This document shows, in pieces, positions 34,570 to 43,913 of a stretch of DNA of 64,000 nt (within the stretch, counting starts at the first letter, position 1; every line of letters starts with the position of its first letter). This stretch comes from Cytobacillus stercorigallinarum (lineage in GTDB: Bacteria; Bacillota; Bacilli; Bacillales; Cytobacillaceae): assembly GCF_014836495.1 (NCBI RefSeq), contig NZ_JACSQT010000003.1, forward strand, positions 1 through 64,000, written 5' to 3'. The translations under genes were made by a program, and so were the position numbers. Below the pieces are notes generated by a model that did no database searches, was not told where the DNA came from, and saw only the letters and a program-made list of their open reading frames with translations.

Positions 34570-35079
34570 CTAAATATCCCGCGCATATCGCAAAGTTTTA
34601 TATTCGCCTTGCCCCTTGTTATACCAACCTTTCTGTTCATGTTGCAAAACGAAACCTTTTGCCTCATAAAAGGGAATGCCCATTCTATTTCCCTTTTGAA
34701 CAGAAACCCATTGTTCTTTTACACCGTAGATTTCTTTTTGTTGTTTCGTGATTGCATGTAATAATTTTGTGCCGATACCTTGGTTTTTCCTAGTTGGATC
34801 AAGGTATAAAACAAAGATTTCCCCGATTCCTTCACCAGTCAATCCACCGCCACCTGCACCAATAACATGCTCATTATCTACTGCTACAAAATAACCTCCC
34901 CATTGTCGATTCCTCGTTTCAACTTCTGCTGAAATTCTAGCAACATTGTAAAAATCACTGATCACGCTCTCAATATATTCCTTTGTATATAAATCCTTAT
35001 AGGTCGCCCGATATCCATCCGAACACACCTTAATAATCCCATTAACATGGGTTGAATTAGCTTGCATGATTTTTATCAT
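34570..35079 (-). CDS. GNAT family N-acetyltransferase
   Basis: A 169-residue acetyltransferase. The acetyl-CoA loop is YLDPTRKNQGIGTKLLHAITKQ (about 88-109), after GEIFVLYL. The second ATG (35079) is taken as start because AAAGGGGGATGTAC then stands at a proper distance; the ATG two codons earlier abuts the RBS. It has a GNAT-typical C-terminal strand (IPFYEAKGFVLQHEQ). Substrate is unknown. A terminator for the molybdate regulator gene lies upstream. Confidence 0.85.
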   Translation of the reverse strand: MIKIMQANSTHVNGIIKVCSDGYRATYKDLYTKEYIESVISDFYNVARISAEVETRNRQWGGYFVAVDNEHVIGAGGGGLTGEGIGEIFVLYLDPTRKNQGIGTKLLHAITKQQKEIYGVKEQWVSVQKGNRMGIPFYEAKGFVLQHEQKGWYNKGQGEYKTLRYARDI

Positions 35080-35171
35080 GTACATCCCCCTTTCATAGAA
35101 AAATCAGAATTTTGTTACACTAATTTTACCATAGAAAGAAGTGACGGATGGCAAGACATGTTATTCTCAAC

Positions 35172-35207
35172 AAAAAACCTACTGTCTTTTTCAGACAATA
35201 GGTTTTT
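35172..35207 (-). terminator. Terminator after the molybdate regulator gene
   Basis: AAAACCTA...AGACA arms pair (AACCTATTGTCT with AGACAGTAGGTT on the minus strand), followed by TTTTTTG, eight bases past the stop at 35215. Confidence 0.85.
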
Positions 35208-35214
35208 CCTTCAC

Positions 35215-36138
35215 TTATGATTCGTAAATAACTTCTCCACATTTGCCTAAATCATAGCCGTATAGCTGTTCGATTTCCTTTTTATAACTAGAAGAATTAA
35301 CCGTTTCTTTCAGCAATTGCACGAGTTCTTCATTTTCCTTAAGAATGATGAGATCATATTGTTCAGATATTAATGGAATAAAGTCAACATTGACCATTTT
35401 TGTTACGTTTTCAATACCTATACCAATATCAGCCTGACCGCTCGCGACAGCTGATGCAACTGAGTAATGGCTTGTTAACACATGATCATACCCATTCAGC
35501 TTGTTAGCATTGAATCCATGAACTCTAAGTTGTTCATCCAATAATACTCTTGCCCCTGAGCCAACTTCCCGATTCATGATCCTAACATCCGAACGTCCAA
35601 GATCTGCCCACCCTTGAATATGAAGAGGGTTTCCTTTTTGTACGTAGATACCCGCCGTACGGTAAACAAGATTCAGCTGGATAAACGGTTGACTGACAAG
35701 AATCTTCTTCACATAGGACGTATTATATTCTCCAGTATCACCATCAAACAAATGACAACTAACGACATTACATTCTCCGCGATACATCGAAAATAAACTA
35801 TTCAAGCTCCCACTATATAGCCTTAATGGCGATTGTCCTTTTTTATTTTCTATATGCTTAGCCAGTATATCTAGAACAATATCTTGTCCACTTATAATCA
35901 CATGACCATCATCAATGGAATGATCTTTCTCTTTTCCTTCTTTCACAGTTTTATTCTTGGTGATGCCTGTTTTACTTTTGGATTTGTAACGCTCCAAATC
36001 AATGGCATCAATTCTCATTTGCCTCCCTACTCGATAAGCAGGAAGTTGATCCTTTTTAATAAGATCATATACTGTTAGCTTTGAAACCTTTAATAATTGT
36101 GAAACTTCTTCAATTGTATAAGATGCATCATTCGTCAA
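35215..36138 (-). CDS. Molybdate-type one-component regulator (HTH plus periplasmic-binding-like domain)
   Basis: A 307-residue cytoplasmic regulator. The first 55 residues are an excisionase/MerR-like helix-turn-helix (YTIEEVSQLLKVSKLTVYDLIKKDQLPAYRVGRQMRIDAIDLERYK). After a charged linker, residues from about 85 onwards form a PBP-like ligand domain (GQDIVLDILAKHIENK, YSGSLNSLFSMYRGECNVVSCHLFDGDTGEYN, IMNREVGSGARVLLDEQL). This architecture is known from regulators of molybdate and tungstate uptake. The start is taken as TTG 36138, which stands 8 bases after GGAGG; GTG 36147 would abut it. It is divergent from modC-modA-modB and likely controls them through the TAACTAATTA repeats in between. 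Confidence 0.85.
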   Translation of the reverse strand: MTNDASYTIEEVSQLLKVSKLTVYDLIKKDQLPAYRVGRQMRIDAIDLERYKSKSKTGITKNKTVKEGKEKDHSIDDGHVIISGQDIVLDILAKHIENKKGQSPLRLYSGSLNSLFSMYRGECNVVSCHLFDGDTGEYNTSYVKKILVSQPFIQLNLVYRTAGIYVQKGNPLHIQGWADLGRSDVRIMNREVGSGARVLLDEQLRVHGFNANKLNGYDHVLTSHYSVASAVASGQADIGIGIENVTKMVNVDFIPLISEQYDLIILKENEELVQLLKETVNSSSYKKEIEQLYGYDLGKCGEVIYES

Positions 36139-36204
36139 GCGCATCACCTCCAGGATATTTCAAAAAAGGTTCGTCTTTTGTTTATGTTTTTATTATAATA
36201 AACA

Positions 36205-36226
36205 ATAACTAATTATAACTAATTAA
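36205..36226. promoter_or_regulatory. Tandem TAACTAATTA boxes upstream of modC
   Basis: Two immediately adjacent copies of the 10-mer TAACTAATTA (36206-36215 and 36216-36225) lie just before the modC RBS. The related perfect palindrome TAACTAGTTA recurs before modA and before the small Xre gene. Candidate binding sites of the divergent regulator. Confidence 0.6.
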
Positions 36227-36238
36227 AAGGCGGGCAAA

Positions 36239-37297
36239 ATGACACAATTAATCTTTGAACATATTTTTAAATCTTACCAGGTTGGTGAACCAGTCATAAA
36301 AGACTTCCACTTTGAAACAAAAGAACAAGAGTTCATTGTCTTTGTTGGACCATCTGGTTGTGGAAAATCAACGATTCTAAAAATGATAGCCGGCTTAGAA
36401 GACATCACTTCCGGAAGATTACTGATTGATGGGAAAGAAATGAATAACGTCCCTACTAGAGAGCGCAATCTATCAATGGTCTTTCAAAATTATGCATTAT
36501 ATCCTCATATGACAGTATATCAAAACATCGCTTTCGGTTTAAAGATGAGGAAAGAAAAGAAAACTGATATAAAGAAAAAAGTGTTGAAAACTGCAGAGAT
36601 TACTGGCTTAACAAATTTGTTGACAAGAAAACCGGCAGATCTATCCGGGGGACAAAGGCAGCGTGTAGCTCTTGCTCGGGCAATCGTTTGCGATAATCCC
36701 GTTTTTCTTATGGATGAACCACTTTCTAACCTAGATGCCAAGCTGCGTACACAAATGCGCAGAGAAATTACACTTTTGCATGAAAGGCTAGCCACTACGA
36801 CAATTTATGTCACCCATGATCAAACAGAGGCAATGACAATGGCTGATCGTATTATCGTATTAAAAGATGGAAGTATTCAACAAGTGGGTACACCACATGA
36901 AATATACGAAACGCCAGCTAATCTTTTTGTCGCCAGCTTTATAGGATCACCAGCTATTAATGTTTTAAACGGAAAGATCGAATCCAATGTCATTACAATT
37001 GACGGAATTCCGACTATTTTCTCACGTAAAAACTTAAGAACAACTAAGGAGGTACTAGTTGGCATTCGTCCCGAGCATTTAATCATTGATGAATATAATT
37101 CACTCTTGACCGCCACCGTTGAAGACTTAGAAACTCTTGGTGCAGATACTATTATTTATGCAAAACACAACCAGATTCATTTAACGATCAAAGCACCTGG
37201 ATTATTATCCTTCACTAAAGGTGACCAATTACCTTTATCAATCGCCGATGAACATCTCCTTCTATTTGATAAAGCGTCAAAAAAAGTAATTCTTTAG
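36239..37297 (+). CDS. modC: ABC transporter ATP-binding protein of the molybdate locus
   Basis: A 352-residue ATPase with Walker A GPSGCGKST (about 37-45), signature LSGGQRQR (about 137-144), Walker B VFLMDEPLSNLDAKLR, and a C-terminal TOBE-like region (VLVGIRPEHLIID onwards). The sequence style (QNYALYPHMTVYQNIAFGLKMR, NLDAKLRTQMRREI) is that of the MalK/UgpC/PotA family more than of classic ModC. Its place directly before modA and modB, and behind the regulator's boxes, makes it the probable energiser of that importer. The order C-A-B is unusual. The RBS AAAAGGCGGG precedes the ATG. The gene symbol is by context. Confidence 0.75.
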   Translation: MTQLIFEHIFKSYQVGEPVIKDFHFETKEQEFIVFVGPSGCGKSTILKMIAGLEDITSGRLLIDGKEMNNVPTRERNLSMVFQNYALYPHMTVYQNIAFGLKMRKEKKTDIKKKVLKTAEITGLTNLLTRKPADLSGGQRQRVALARAIVCDNPVFLMDEPLSNLDAKLRTQMRREITLLHERLATTTIYVTHDQTEAMTMADRIIVLKDGSIQQVGTPHEIYETPANLFVASFIGSPAINVLNGKIESNVITIDGIPTIFSRKNLRTTKEVLVGIRPEHLIIDEYNSLLTATVEDLETLGADTIIYAKHNQIHLTIKAPGLLSFTKGDQLPLSIADEHLLLFDKASKKVIL

Positions 37298-37315
37298 TAT
37301 AAAAAGTATTTTATT

Positions 37316-37331
37316 TTATAACTAGTTATAA
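37316..37331. promoter_or_regulatory. 16-bp palindrome upstream of modA
   Basis: TTATAACTAGTTATAA is a perfect palindrome about 50 bases before modA and contains the TAACTAGTTA core. Likely the same regulator box as upstream of modC, perhaps marking an extra promoter for modAB. Confidence 0.6.
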
Positions 37332-37382
37332 TAAGATATAAAAAGATATAACCAATTAGAGGAAAGATGGAGATGATTCAAC

Positions 37383-38189
37383 TTGTTAAAACAATTAAAG
37401 CTTATCTGTTTATTACTCTTAGTCACTTTATTTACCGTAGCGTGTTCTTCAAATGAAGAAGAAGCTGCCCCAAAAGAAACAGATCATGAAGGAAAAGAAT
37501 CCGTAGAATTAACAATTTCTGCTGCTGCCAGTCTGCAAGATGCCCTGTCAGAAATCGATGAAATGTATGCAGATCAACACCCTGAGACAAAACTAACATT
37601 CAATTTCGGTGGTTCAGGTTCTCTCCAACAACAAATATCCCAAGGCGCACCAGTTGACCTCTTCTTCTCAGCTGCAGAAGATAAATTCGATACTTTAGTA
37701 GAAGAAGGAAATATTGCAAAAGAAGATGGTGTGGATCTATTAGGGAATAGCTTAGTGTTAATCGCGCCAAGAAATGAAGAAAATTTAACAAGTTTTACAG
37801 ATTTAACGCAAGAGGATGTTGAACAAATTTCACTTGGTACACCCGAATCTGTTCCAGCAGGTGCTTACGGTGTCAAATCACTTGAAAATATGGGCTTATG
37901 GAACGAGCTAAAAGCTAAAACCGTTTACGCAAAAGATGTGAGACAAGTTCTTTCTTATGTGGAAACCGGCAACGTAAATGCAGGCATTGTTTATAAAACA
38001 GATGCACTCGTTTCTGATAAAGTTGAAATTATTGATACAGCAGGTGCAGATACACATACACCAATTATTTACCCTGTTGGTATCGTAAAAGACACAAAAA
38101 ATTACGATGCAGCGAAGGAATTCTATACCTTCTTACAAACCGATGAAGCATTAAAGGTCTTTGAAAAATATGGATTCACTGCTCAATAA
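37383..38189 (+). CDS. modA: Molybdate ABC transporter substrate-binding lipoprotein
   Basis: A 268-residue binding protein. The signal MLKQLKLICLLLLVTLFTVACSS has a lipobox ending at Cys21. The mature domain shows ModA signatures: LTISAAASLQDALSEIDEMY, LTFNFGGSGSLQQQISQGAPVDLFFSAAEDKFDTL, and VPAGAYGVKSLENMG. These contain the serines that hydrogen-bond the oxyanion. TTG is the start, preceded by GGAGATGATTCAAC. It overlaps modB. The protein binds molybdate and probably tungstate. Confidence 0.94.
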   Translation: MLKQLKLICLLLLVTLFTVACSSNEEEAAPKETDHEGKESVELTISAAASLQDALSEIDEMYADQHPETKLTFNFGGSGSLQQQISQGAPVDLFFSAAEDKFDTLVEEGNIAKEDGVDLLGNSLVLIAPRNEENLTSFTDLTQEDVEQISLGTPESVPAGAYGVKSLENMGLWNELKAKTVYAKDVRQVLSYVETGNVNAGIVYKTDALVSDKVEIIDTAGADTHTPIIYPVGIVKDTKNYDAAKEFYTFLQTDEALKVFEKYGFTAQ

Positions 38190-38847
38190 TATTACCAGTC
38201 CAACCTTTTTAAGTCCCATATGGATCTCTTTAAAAATTTCCATTCTCGCTGGAATAATCGTAGTAATCATCGGAACAATTGCTGGCTATTTTCTAGCAAG
38301 GAAGTCTTTTAAAGGAAAAGCGGTCGTCGAAACGCTTTTAATGTTGCCAATGGTACTACCACCGACGGTCGTCGGCTTCTTATTAATTGTCATCTTTGGT
38401 AAAAATAGTTGGGCTGGACAAGCCCTCACTTGGTTATTCGATCGGCCCATTATTTTCACTTGGTGGGCTGCAGTCCTTGCCGCCATCATCGTCGCTTTCC
38501 CTTTAATGTATCAATCAGCTAAATCTGGCTTTCTCAGTATTGATCGTGATATCGAGGATGCCGCACGTGTGGATGGTGCAAATGATTGGAAAATATTTTG
38601 GCTAATATCTGTTCCATTAGCTTCTAAAGCGCTTATTTCTGGCGCTATTTTAAGCTTTGCCAGAGCACTAGGAGAATTCGGCGCAACATTAATGTTTGCA
38701 GGTAATATTCCTGGGGAAACACAAACGATTCCTATTGCTATCTATCTAGCCATCGATTCCGGTCAAATGACCATGGCTTGGCTATGGGTAGGTGCTATGA
38801 TTATTATTTCCTTTATCATCCTTTTAACGATTAGAGTAAAAGAATAA
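38170..38847 (+). CDS. modB: Molybdate ABC transporter permease
   Basis: A 225-residue permease with five membrane segments, ModB size. LPMVLPPTVVGFLLIVIFGKNS and the EAA-type loop DIEDAARVDGANDWKIFWLISVPLASKALISG are visible, as is ARALGEFGATLMFAGNIPGETQTIPIAIYLAID, a ModB hallmark. ATG 38170 is preferred; TTG 38161 upstream is in frame. It overlaps the modA stop by 20 bases. A strong terminator follows directly. Confidence 0.94.
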   Translation: MDSLLNNITSPTFLSPIWISLKISILAGIIVVIIGTIAGYFLARKSFKGKAVVETLLMLPMVLPPTVVGFLLIVIFGKNSWAGQALTWLFDRPIIFTWWAAVLAAIIVAFPLMYQSAKSGFLSIDRDIEDAARVDGANDWKIFWLISVPLASKALISGAILSFARALGEFGATLMFAGNIPGETQTIPIAIYLAIDSGQMTMAWLWVGAMIIISFIILLTIRVKE

Positions 38848-38887
38848 AAAAATCGTAGAGATTATCCACACACTCTGCGATTTTTTT
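38846..38887. terminator. Terminator after modB
   Basis: AAAAAATCG(T)AGAG pairs with CTCT(G)CGATTTTTT, a long stem ending in a T-run immediately past the modB stop. Confidence 0.9.
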
Positions 38888-39011
38888 GCTAAATCAATTG
38901 GCCTATGATTCTTATAATGAAAAAGTAGGAAGTTCCTCTTGCAGAAAAGAGAAAAAAGCGTTATCCTTTAATGAGAATGATAATCAATTGAGGAAATTAG
39001 GAGGGATCAAG

Positions 39012-40061
39012 ATGGAACAGCATGAGTTATTTGATGTGACGGTTATTGGTGGAGGTCCAGCAGGCTTGTACTCTACTTTTTATAGTGGGTTACGTTCCAT
39101 GAAGACCAAGATTATTGAATTTCAACCACAGCTTGGCGGGAAAATTCATGTGTACCCAGAAAAGATGATTTGGGACGTAGGTGGCCTAGCTCCTGTGCCT
39201 GGTGAGAAACTAATCGAACAACTCGTTACTCAAGGCTTAACATTTGATCCCACTGTTGTACTAAATGAAAAAATTGTAAAAATCGATCAAGATGACAACC
39301 GTATCTTTCATCTACATACCGCATCAGGACAAATACATTTTTCCAAAACGGTCATTGTCGCTGTAGGTGGGGGGATCTTAAAACCACAGAAGCTTCAAAT
39401 TGAAGGTGCAGAAAAATATGAAGTATCCAATCTCCACTATACAGTGAAATCCATTCAAAGCTTCCGTGATAAAACGGTTGTGATATCAGGTGGAGGAAAC
39501 TCAGCTGTCGATTGGGCAAATGAACTTGTTCCTTATGCAAAAAAAGTTTATTTGACTTACCGTAAAGGTGAATTAAGCGGACATGAGGCACAAGTAGAAC
39601 AACTGAAGAATAGCTCAGCTGAAGTCATTTTCCACTCTTCTATTACTAAGCTTGTTGCTGGTGAGAGACAAGATCGTATTGAACATGTTGAATTAACTAA
39701 TCATGAATCAGGTGAAATATCCACCCTTGCTATAGATGATGTGATTATCAACCATGGATACGAAAGAGATTCAGCCCTCCTCAATAATTGTGATATGCAA
39801 ATCGACATGATTGATGATTTTTATATTGCAGGTAGTAGCAGAAGTGAATCATCTATCCCTGGCTTATATGCAGCAGGAGATATTCTGAAACATGATGGTA
39901 AAGTTCACCTCATTGCCGGCGCCTTCCAAGACGCTGCCAATGCTGTCAACCATGCGAAGACCTACATCGATCCAGAAGCCAATGGATTTGGAATGGTTTC
40001 TTCACATAACGAATTGTTTAGTGAGCGGAATAAGGAATTGAAGAAGAAAATCTATAAATAA
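39012..40061 (+). CDS. Ferredoxin--NADP(+) reductase, thioredoxin-reductase-like (type 2)
   Basis: A 349-residue flavoprotein that passes electrons between NADPH and ferredoxin. FAD-binding GGGPAG (about 11-16), the conserved FQPQLGGKIHVYPEKMIWDVGG, NADPH-binding VVISGGGNSAVDWANEL, and the C-terminal LYAAGDILKHDGKVHLIAGAFQDAANAVNHAKTYIDP match the YumC/YcgT group. It lacks the CxxC of thioredoxin reductases. The start is ATG 39012, behind AGGAGGGATCAAG; the reading frame is open back to 38886 without an RBS. The 7Fe ferredoxin gene 4 kb away is a possible partner, but this is only inference. Confidence 0.92.
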   Translation: MEQHELFDVTVIGGGPAGLYSTFYSGLRSMKTKIIEFQPQLGGKIHVYPEKMIWDVGGLAPVPGEKLIEQLVTQGLTFDPTVVLNEKIVKIDQDDNRIFHLHTASGQIHFSKTVIVAVGGGILKPQKLQIEGAEKYEVSNLHYTVKSIQSFRDKTVVISGGGNSAVDWANELVPYAKKVYLTYRKGELSGHEAQVEQLKNSSAEVIFHSSITKLVAGERQDRIEHVELTNHESGEISTLAIDDVIINHGYERDSALLNNCDMQIDMIDDFYIAGSSRSESSIPGLYAAGDILKHDGKVHLIAGAFQDAANAVNHAKTYIDPEANGFGMVSSHNELFSERNKELKKKIYK

Positions 40062-40101
40062 TTTCACGTATTAAATATAGATTGTATATATGGAGAGTGT
40101 A

Positions 40102-40134
40102 TGGTCAAAAGTATGGATACTTTTGATCATTTTC
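40102..40134 (+). terminator. Terminator after the ferredoxin-NADP reductase gene
   Basis: GGTCAAAAGTAT and ATACTTTTGATC arms form a 12-bp stem (one G-U) followed by ATTTTCTATATA. The T-run is modest. Confidence 0.7.
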
Positions 40135-40166
40135 TATATAGGCGTGCAAAACTAAATTCTTGTCTC

Positions 40167-40607
40167 TCAGTTCACATCCCCAAGATATACAGGAGAATGA
40201 TCATCGAGAATGTATTTTGTTAGCTCTTGAGGATATATCCGAAGTGCCTCAATGCTTTTTAAGGGTATCCAATCTATCCCCACTTGGTGATCATCTTCCA
40301 GAATCGCATCATTCTGCTCTAACAGATGACAGGTGAAGAAGAATTCAACTTGATGTACCTCTTTATGCTGTGATGAAAACTCATGATTTCTCCCTATGTA
40401 TTCACGAATATAACGAAGATTTCCTACTTTAATAATTGCTCCCGTTTCTTCTAAACACTCTCTTTTCACTGTTTCTTCAAGGGTTTCCCCATGGTTTTGT
40501 CCTCCTCCAGGAAAAACATAAAAGATGCCACATTCATCAATACATTTAACTAATAACAAGCGTTCGCCTTCTATTGTTATCGCTCTACTTGCATTTCTTA
40601 TTTCCAT
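40167..40607 (-). CDS. NUDIX hydrolase
   Basis: A 146-residue hydrolase of nucleoside diphosphate-linked compounds. The Nudix box is visible as GGGQNHGETLEETVKRECLEETGAIIKVG (about residues 33-61), with the catalytic REXXEE core RECLEE. The start is ATG 40607, behind AAAGGTGGTGGAG; a further 21 upstream codons are open but lack an RBS. HQVEFFFTCHLLEQND and VGIDWIPLKSIEALRIYP are typical of MutT/ADP-ribose-type members. The substrate is unknown. Monocistronic. Confidence 0.88.
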   Translation of the reverse strand: MEIRNASRAITIEGERLLLVKCIDECGIFYVFPGGGQNHGETLEETVKRECLEETGAIIKVGNLRYIREYIGRNHEFSSQHKEVHQVEFFFTCHLLEQNDAILEDDHQVGIDWIPLKSIEALRIYPQELTKYILDDHSPVYLGDVN

Positions 40608-40686
40608 CTCTCCACCACCTTTTCTCCTATTACCACAGTGTAAATGCACAAAAATACTGAAAACACTCATTTTTTATGGTACTATA

Positions 40687-40696
40687 TAACTAGTTA
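40687..40696. promoter_or_regulatory. TAACTAGTTA palindrome upstream of the Xre gene
   Basis: The same 10-bp palindrome as the core of the modA box lies about 33 bases before the Xre-like gene. It may be a further target of the molybdate regulator or a chance AT-rich palindrome. Confidence 0.35.
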
Positions 40697-40728
40697 ACTT
40701 CATTTGTAAAAATAACCAAGGAGCCTCT

Positions 40729-40923
40729 ATGTCTAAACAATTAGGATTGAACTTAAAAGTAGAAAGATTAAAGAAGCATATGACGCAAAAGGAATTAAGT
40801 GAGCGCATAGGCATTAGTGCCCGTACGATTTCACGGTATGAATTGAATCAAGCAAATCCAAAGGAAAAAACATTGATTAAGTTTGCAGAATTTTTCGGAA
40901 AAACAATAGAGCAACTGAAGTAA
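40729..40923 (+). CDS. Small Xre/Cro-type helix-turn-helix protein
   Basis: A 64-residue protein that is essentially one Cro/CI helix-turn-helix domain (MTQKELSERIGISARTISRYELNQANPKEKTLIKFAEFF, about residues 18-56). The RBS AAGGAGCC precedes the ATG. Such single-domain proteins are often autoregulators or phage-derived repressors, but no phage genes are nearby. Its target is unknown. Confidence 0.85.
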   Translation: MSKQLGLNLKVERLKKHMTQKELSERIGISARTISRYELNQANPKEKTLIKFAEFFGKTIEQLK

Positions 40924-40962
40924 TATGGTACTATTCAAACAAAAAGGAGGCATTACGCCTCC

Positions 40963-43296
40963 CTACTCTTTCACTTTCATTAAGCGCATACTATTTAAGG
41001 CCACAATTAAAGTAGCACCAATATCTGCTACAATTGCAATCCATAAAGTTAACCAACTTGGGACAACGAGTAGTAGAGCAATCAGCTTAATCGTAAGTGA
41101 GAAGATAATGTTTCCTTTTATGATTCTCATTGTTTTTCTACTTAACTTCATCGCAAAAGGAAGCTTTGATAAATCATCACCCATGAGAGCAATATCCGCC
41201 GTTTCTAAGGCCGCATCCGTACCTGCTCCTCCCATCGCAATCCCCACTTGTGCAGAAGCAAGAGCAGGAGCATCATTTACGCCATCACCGACCATTGCTA
41301 CATGTCCGGACTCTTTTTGCAGTCTTTTTACGAGTGCTAATTTTTCTTCCGGTAATAATTCTGCATACACTTTCGATACTCCAGCTAATTCCCCGATTCT
41401 ACTGGCAGCCTTATGGTGATCTCCTGTCAACATCACCGTTTGTTTAATACCTAATTGGTGTAGCTTTTCTATTACCGCTTTGCTTACTTGGCGGATTTCA
41501 TCAGCAATGGCCATTGTTACGAGTATCTTTTTTTCTGTTCCAAAAACAATGACTGTTTTTCCTTCACTTTGTTGTCTTCCAATTATTTCACTTATAATCT
41601 CAGGCATTACTTGTAATTGGGTAAAAAGTTGCGGATTTCCAATATAGTATTTATCTCCATTTATCTTTGCCTGAACCCCTTTACCTGTTAGTGAAGCAAA
41701 GTCTGTTACTTCAATGTCTTTATCTTTTAACCCTTTTTCATCTTCTAAATGAATAACAGCAGCAGCTAATGGATGTTGAGAAAGTTTTTCAATACTAGCA
41801 ATCATTCGTAGCCACTCATCGCTTTCTTTCTCATCATCATGGACATTAAAATCAGTAACTACCGGTTCCCCTCTTGTTAACGTCCCTGTTTTATCAAAAG
41901 CTACTGTTTGTATATGCGACAACTCTTCTAAATAGATACCACCTTTAATGAGCACGCCGTGTCTAGCTGCATTCCCGATTGCTGAAACAAGGGCAATTGG
42001 TGTCGAAATGACAAGGGCACAAGGACAACCAACGACTAAAACGGCTAATGCTTGGTAAACCCAAGTTTCCCAGCTCCCATTTAACAATAATGGCGGGATG
42101 ATGGCAATGAGAACAGCTATGAACATAATCACTGGTGTGTAGTATCTTGCAAAACGGTCGATGAAAGCTTGTGCAGGTGCTTTTTCACCCTGTGCTTCCT
42201 CTACTAAGTGAATGATTTTGGCAATTGTCGTATCACCAACCAATTTTGTAATCTTCACTTCTAAATAACCGTCTTGATTCAGAGTACCTGCATATACCTC
42301 ATCATCTACACCTTTTTCAACTGGAATGGACTCACCAGTAATCGATGCCTGATTGATGGATGATAAACCTTTAACAATCATGCCATCCATGGCAATTTTT
42401 TGTCCTGGCTTCACTAACATAATATCGCCAACTAGAATTTCTTCAACAGACACAACCTGCTCTATATCGCCCCTTCTAATGGTTGCTTTCTTCGGAGCAA
42501 TTTTCATAAGGGAGCGAATAGACTGTCGTGCTTTTTCCATCGAATAGCGCTCCAGTTCTTCACTTATGGCAAATAAAATGACAACAACGGCTACTTCACC
42601 CCACTCGCCTATGATCGCCCCACCAATGACGGCTACAGTCATTAATGTTTTCATATCAAAATCTAGCTTTATTAGATTCTTTACACCTATCTTTAATAAA
42701 TCTAAGCCACCAATAATTATCGAGAAAAGAAACATTGAAACCGTAAGATAATGGCTCTCTCCTAACCCAATCCAGGATAGATAGCCAAATATTACAAACA
42801 AACTAGCAATAAGCACACGACTGTATTTTTGTATAAACGAAGTTGACTCCTTTTCATTTAATCCGACATGGGCATTTTCTTCGACTACCTTTAAATTTTC
42901 AAAAGCGCCTGCTTGTTCTAATGCTGCAATCGATACTTCCCCCTGTACAGAGAGTTTACTTGCACCAAAATTCACATGGGCATCTTGTACACCAGACAAA
43001 TTCTTTACATTTCTTTCAAACTTGGCAGCACAATTTGCACAAGAAAATCCTTCCACACGATAAGTCTTTTCAGTTATTCTCTGTTCAGGAATAACTTTAA
43101 GTTTTTCAAATGCACCCGCTTTTTCAATGTCGCTAAGAGAGGCTTCTCCTACAATTGAAAGTTTAGAAGCACCGAAATTTACATGCGCTTCTTTTACTCC
43201 GGGTATGTTTTGTACGTTTTTCTCAAATTTCCCAGCACAATGAGCGCATGAAAATCCTTCAATCCGATAGTTCTGTTTAGCTTCACCTTCACTCAT
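40963..43296 (-). CDS. cadA: Heavy-metal (Cd/Zn/Pb) translocating P-type ATPase
   Basis: A 777-residue P1B-type ATPase that exports Cd2+, Zn2+ or Pb2+. Two N-terminal HMA metal-binding domains carry CAHC (residues 17-20) and CANC (86-89). About eight membrane segments follow, with the actuator motif TGES, the metal-site CPC at 424-426, phosphorylation motif DKTGT (Asp468), HPLAAAV, and the hinge [13 protein letters not shown]. Two HMA domains rather than one is common in CadA of metal-tolerant bacilli. It overlaps cadC by four bases (ATGA), so the two are one operon under CadC repression. Confidence 0.95.
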   Translation of the reverse strand: MSEGEAKQNYRIEGFSCAHCAGKFEKNVQNIPGVKEAHVNFGASKLSIVGEASLSDIEKAGAFEKLKVIPEQRITEKTYRVEGFSCANCAAKFERNVKNLSGVQDAHVNFGASKLSVQGEVSIAALEQAGAFENLKVVEENAHVGLNEKESTSFIQKYSRVLIASLFVIFGYLSWIGLGESHYLTVSMFLFSIIIGGLDLLKIGVKNLIKLDFDMKTLMTVAVIGGAIIGEWGEVAVVVILFAISEELERYSMEKARQSIRSLMKIAPKKATIRRGDIEQVVSVEEILVGDIMLVKPGQKIAMDGMIVKGLSSINQASITGESIPVEKGVDDEVYAGTLNQDGYLEVKITKLVGDTTIAKIIHLVEEAQGEKAPAQAFIDRFARYYTPVIMFIAVLIAIIPPLLLNGSWETWVYQALAVLVVGCPCALVISTPIALVSAIGNAARHGVLIKGGIYLEELSHIQTVAFDKTGTLTRGEPVVTDFNVHDDEKESDEWLRMIASIEKLSQHPLAAAVIHLEDEKGLKDKDIEVTDFASLTGKGVQAKINGDKYYIGNPQLFTQLQVMPEIISEIIGRQQSEGKTVIVFGTEKKILVTMAIADEIRQVSKAVIEKLHQLGIKQTVMLTGDHHKAASRIGELAGVSKVYAELLPEEKLALVKRLQKESGHVAMVGDGVNDAPALASAQVGIAMGGAGTDAALETADIALMGDDLSKLPFAMKLSRKTMRIIKGNIIFSLTIKLIALLLVVPSWLTLWIAIVADIGATLIVALNSMRLMKVKE

Positions 43297-43670
43297 TGAT
43301 TTGGCCGCCCTTCCTGATGATGAATATATGCAATCTGAATTAATTGTTTCACATGGAGATCATCTAAAGAATAATAAACAAGCTTTCCTTCTTTGCGAAA
43401 TTTCGCTAATCCAATATTTTTTAATAATCTTAAATGATGGGAAGCAGTTGCCATTGAACAACCAATGATTGTTGCAACGTCACAAACACAAAGTTCTTCT
43501 TCTATTGTAAGAGCATAAGCAATTTTTATACGTGTAGCATCCGATAAAGCTTTAAAGATTAGCTCAAGTCCTGTTATATCGTTCATTTCTTGCTTGACGC
43601 GACTAACCTTCTCTTCATCATTACAAATCACTTCACAAACCTCAGCATCTATCTTCACCTTGGCAACCAA
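43293..43670 (-). CDS. cadC: ArsR/SmtB family metal-responsive repressor
   Basis: A 125-residue winged-helix repressor that releases DNA on binding Cd/Zn/Pb. [44 protein letters not shown] contains the CVC metal motif in the DNA-binding helix region, and the N-terminus has the extra cysteine (ICNDEEKV) of the CadC alpha3N site. TTG is the start, with GAGGTG upstream. The operator lies 17 bases upstream, and cadA follows with a four-base overlap. Confidence 0.93.
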   Translation of the reverse strand: MVAKVKIDAEVCEVICNDEEKVSRVKQEMNDITGLELIFKALSDATRIKIAYALTIEEELCVCDVATIIGCSMATASHHLRLLKNIGLAKFRKEGKLVYYSLDDLHVKQLIQIAYIHHQEGRPNQ

Positions 43671-43686
43671 AATAAAAGCACCTCAT

Positions 43687-43702
43687 TCAAACGAATATTT
43701 GA
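43687..43702. promoter_or_regulatory. CadC-type operator
   Basis: TCAAACGAATATTTGA differs at two positions from the staphylococcal CadC operator core TCAAATAAATATTTGA. It lies just downstream of a minus-strand TATAAT (43702-43707), ideally placed for repression. Confidence 0.8.
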
Positions 43703-43913
43703 TTATATCTTCAGTCTATGTAATGGAAGTGGTTATTGTCAAAGAAAAAAGGAAGAATATTTCAAAAGTAATGAGCATTTCTATACTCTATTGCCAAAAA
43801 TAGGTTTAAACGCAAGAGAAAAGAGGAATACAGGTAAAAATATTTAATTATACAATAGACACACATTTGTGAAGAAAACACTTCAGATATAAACGATGGG
43901 AGGGAAGAGAAAT

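Noticed and set aside
38886-39011. Forty-two extra N-terminal residues of the ferredoxin-NADP reductase
   Set aside because: The frame is merely open; the flavin-binding domain starts right after ATG 39012, which has AGGAGGGATCAAG, and the upstream part overlaps the modB terminator.
40729-40923. Prophage remnant suggested by the small Xre-like gene
   Set aside because: No integrase, structural or lysis genes and no attachment-site duplication are visible nearby; a lone regulator is not enough.
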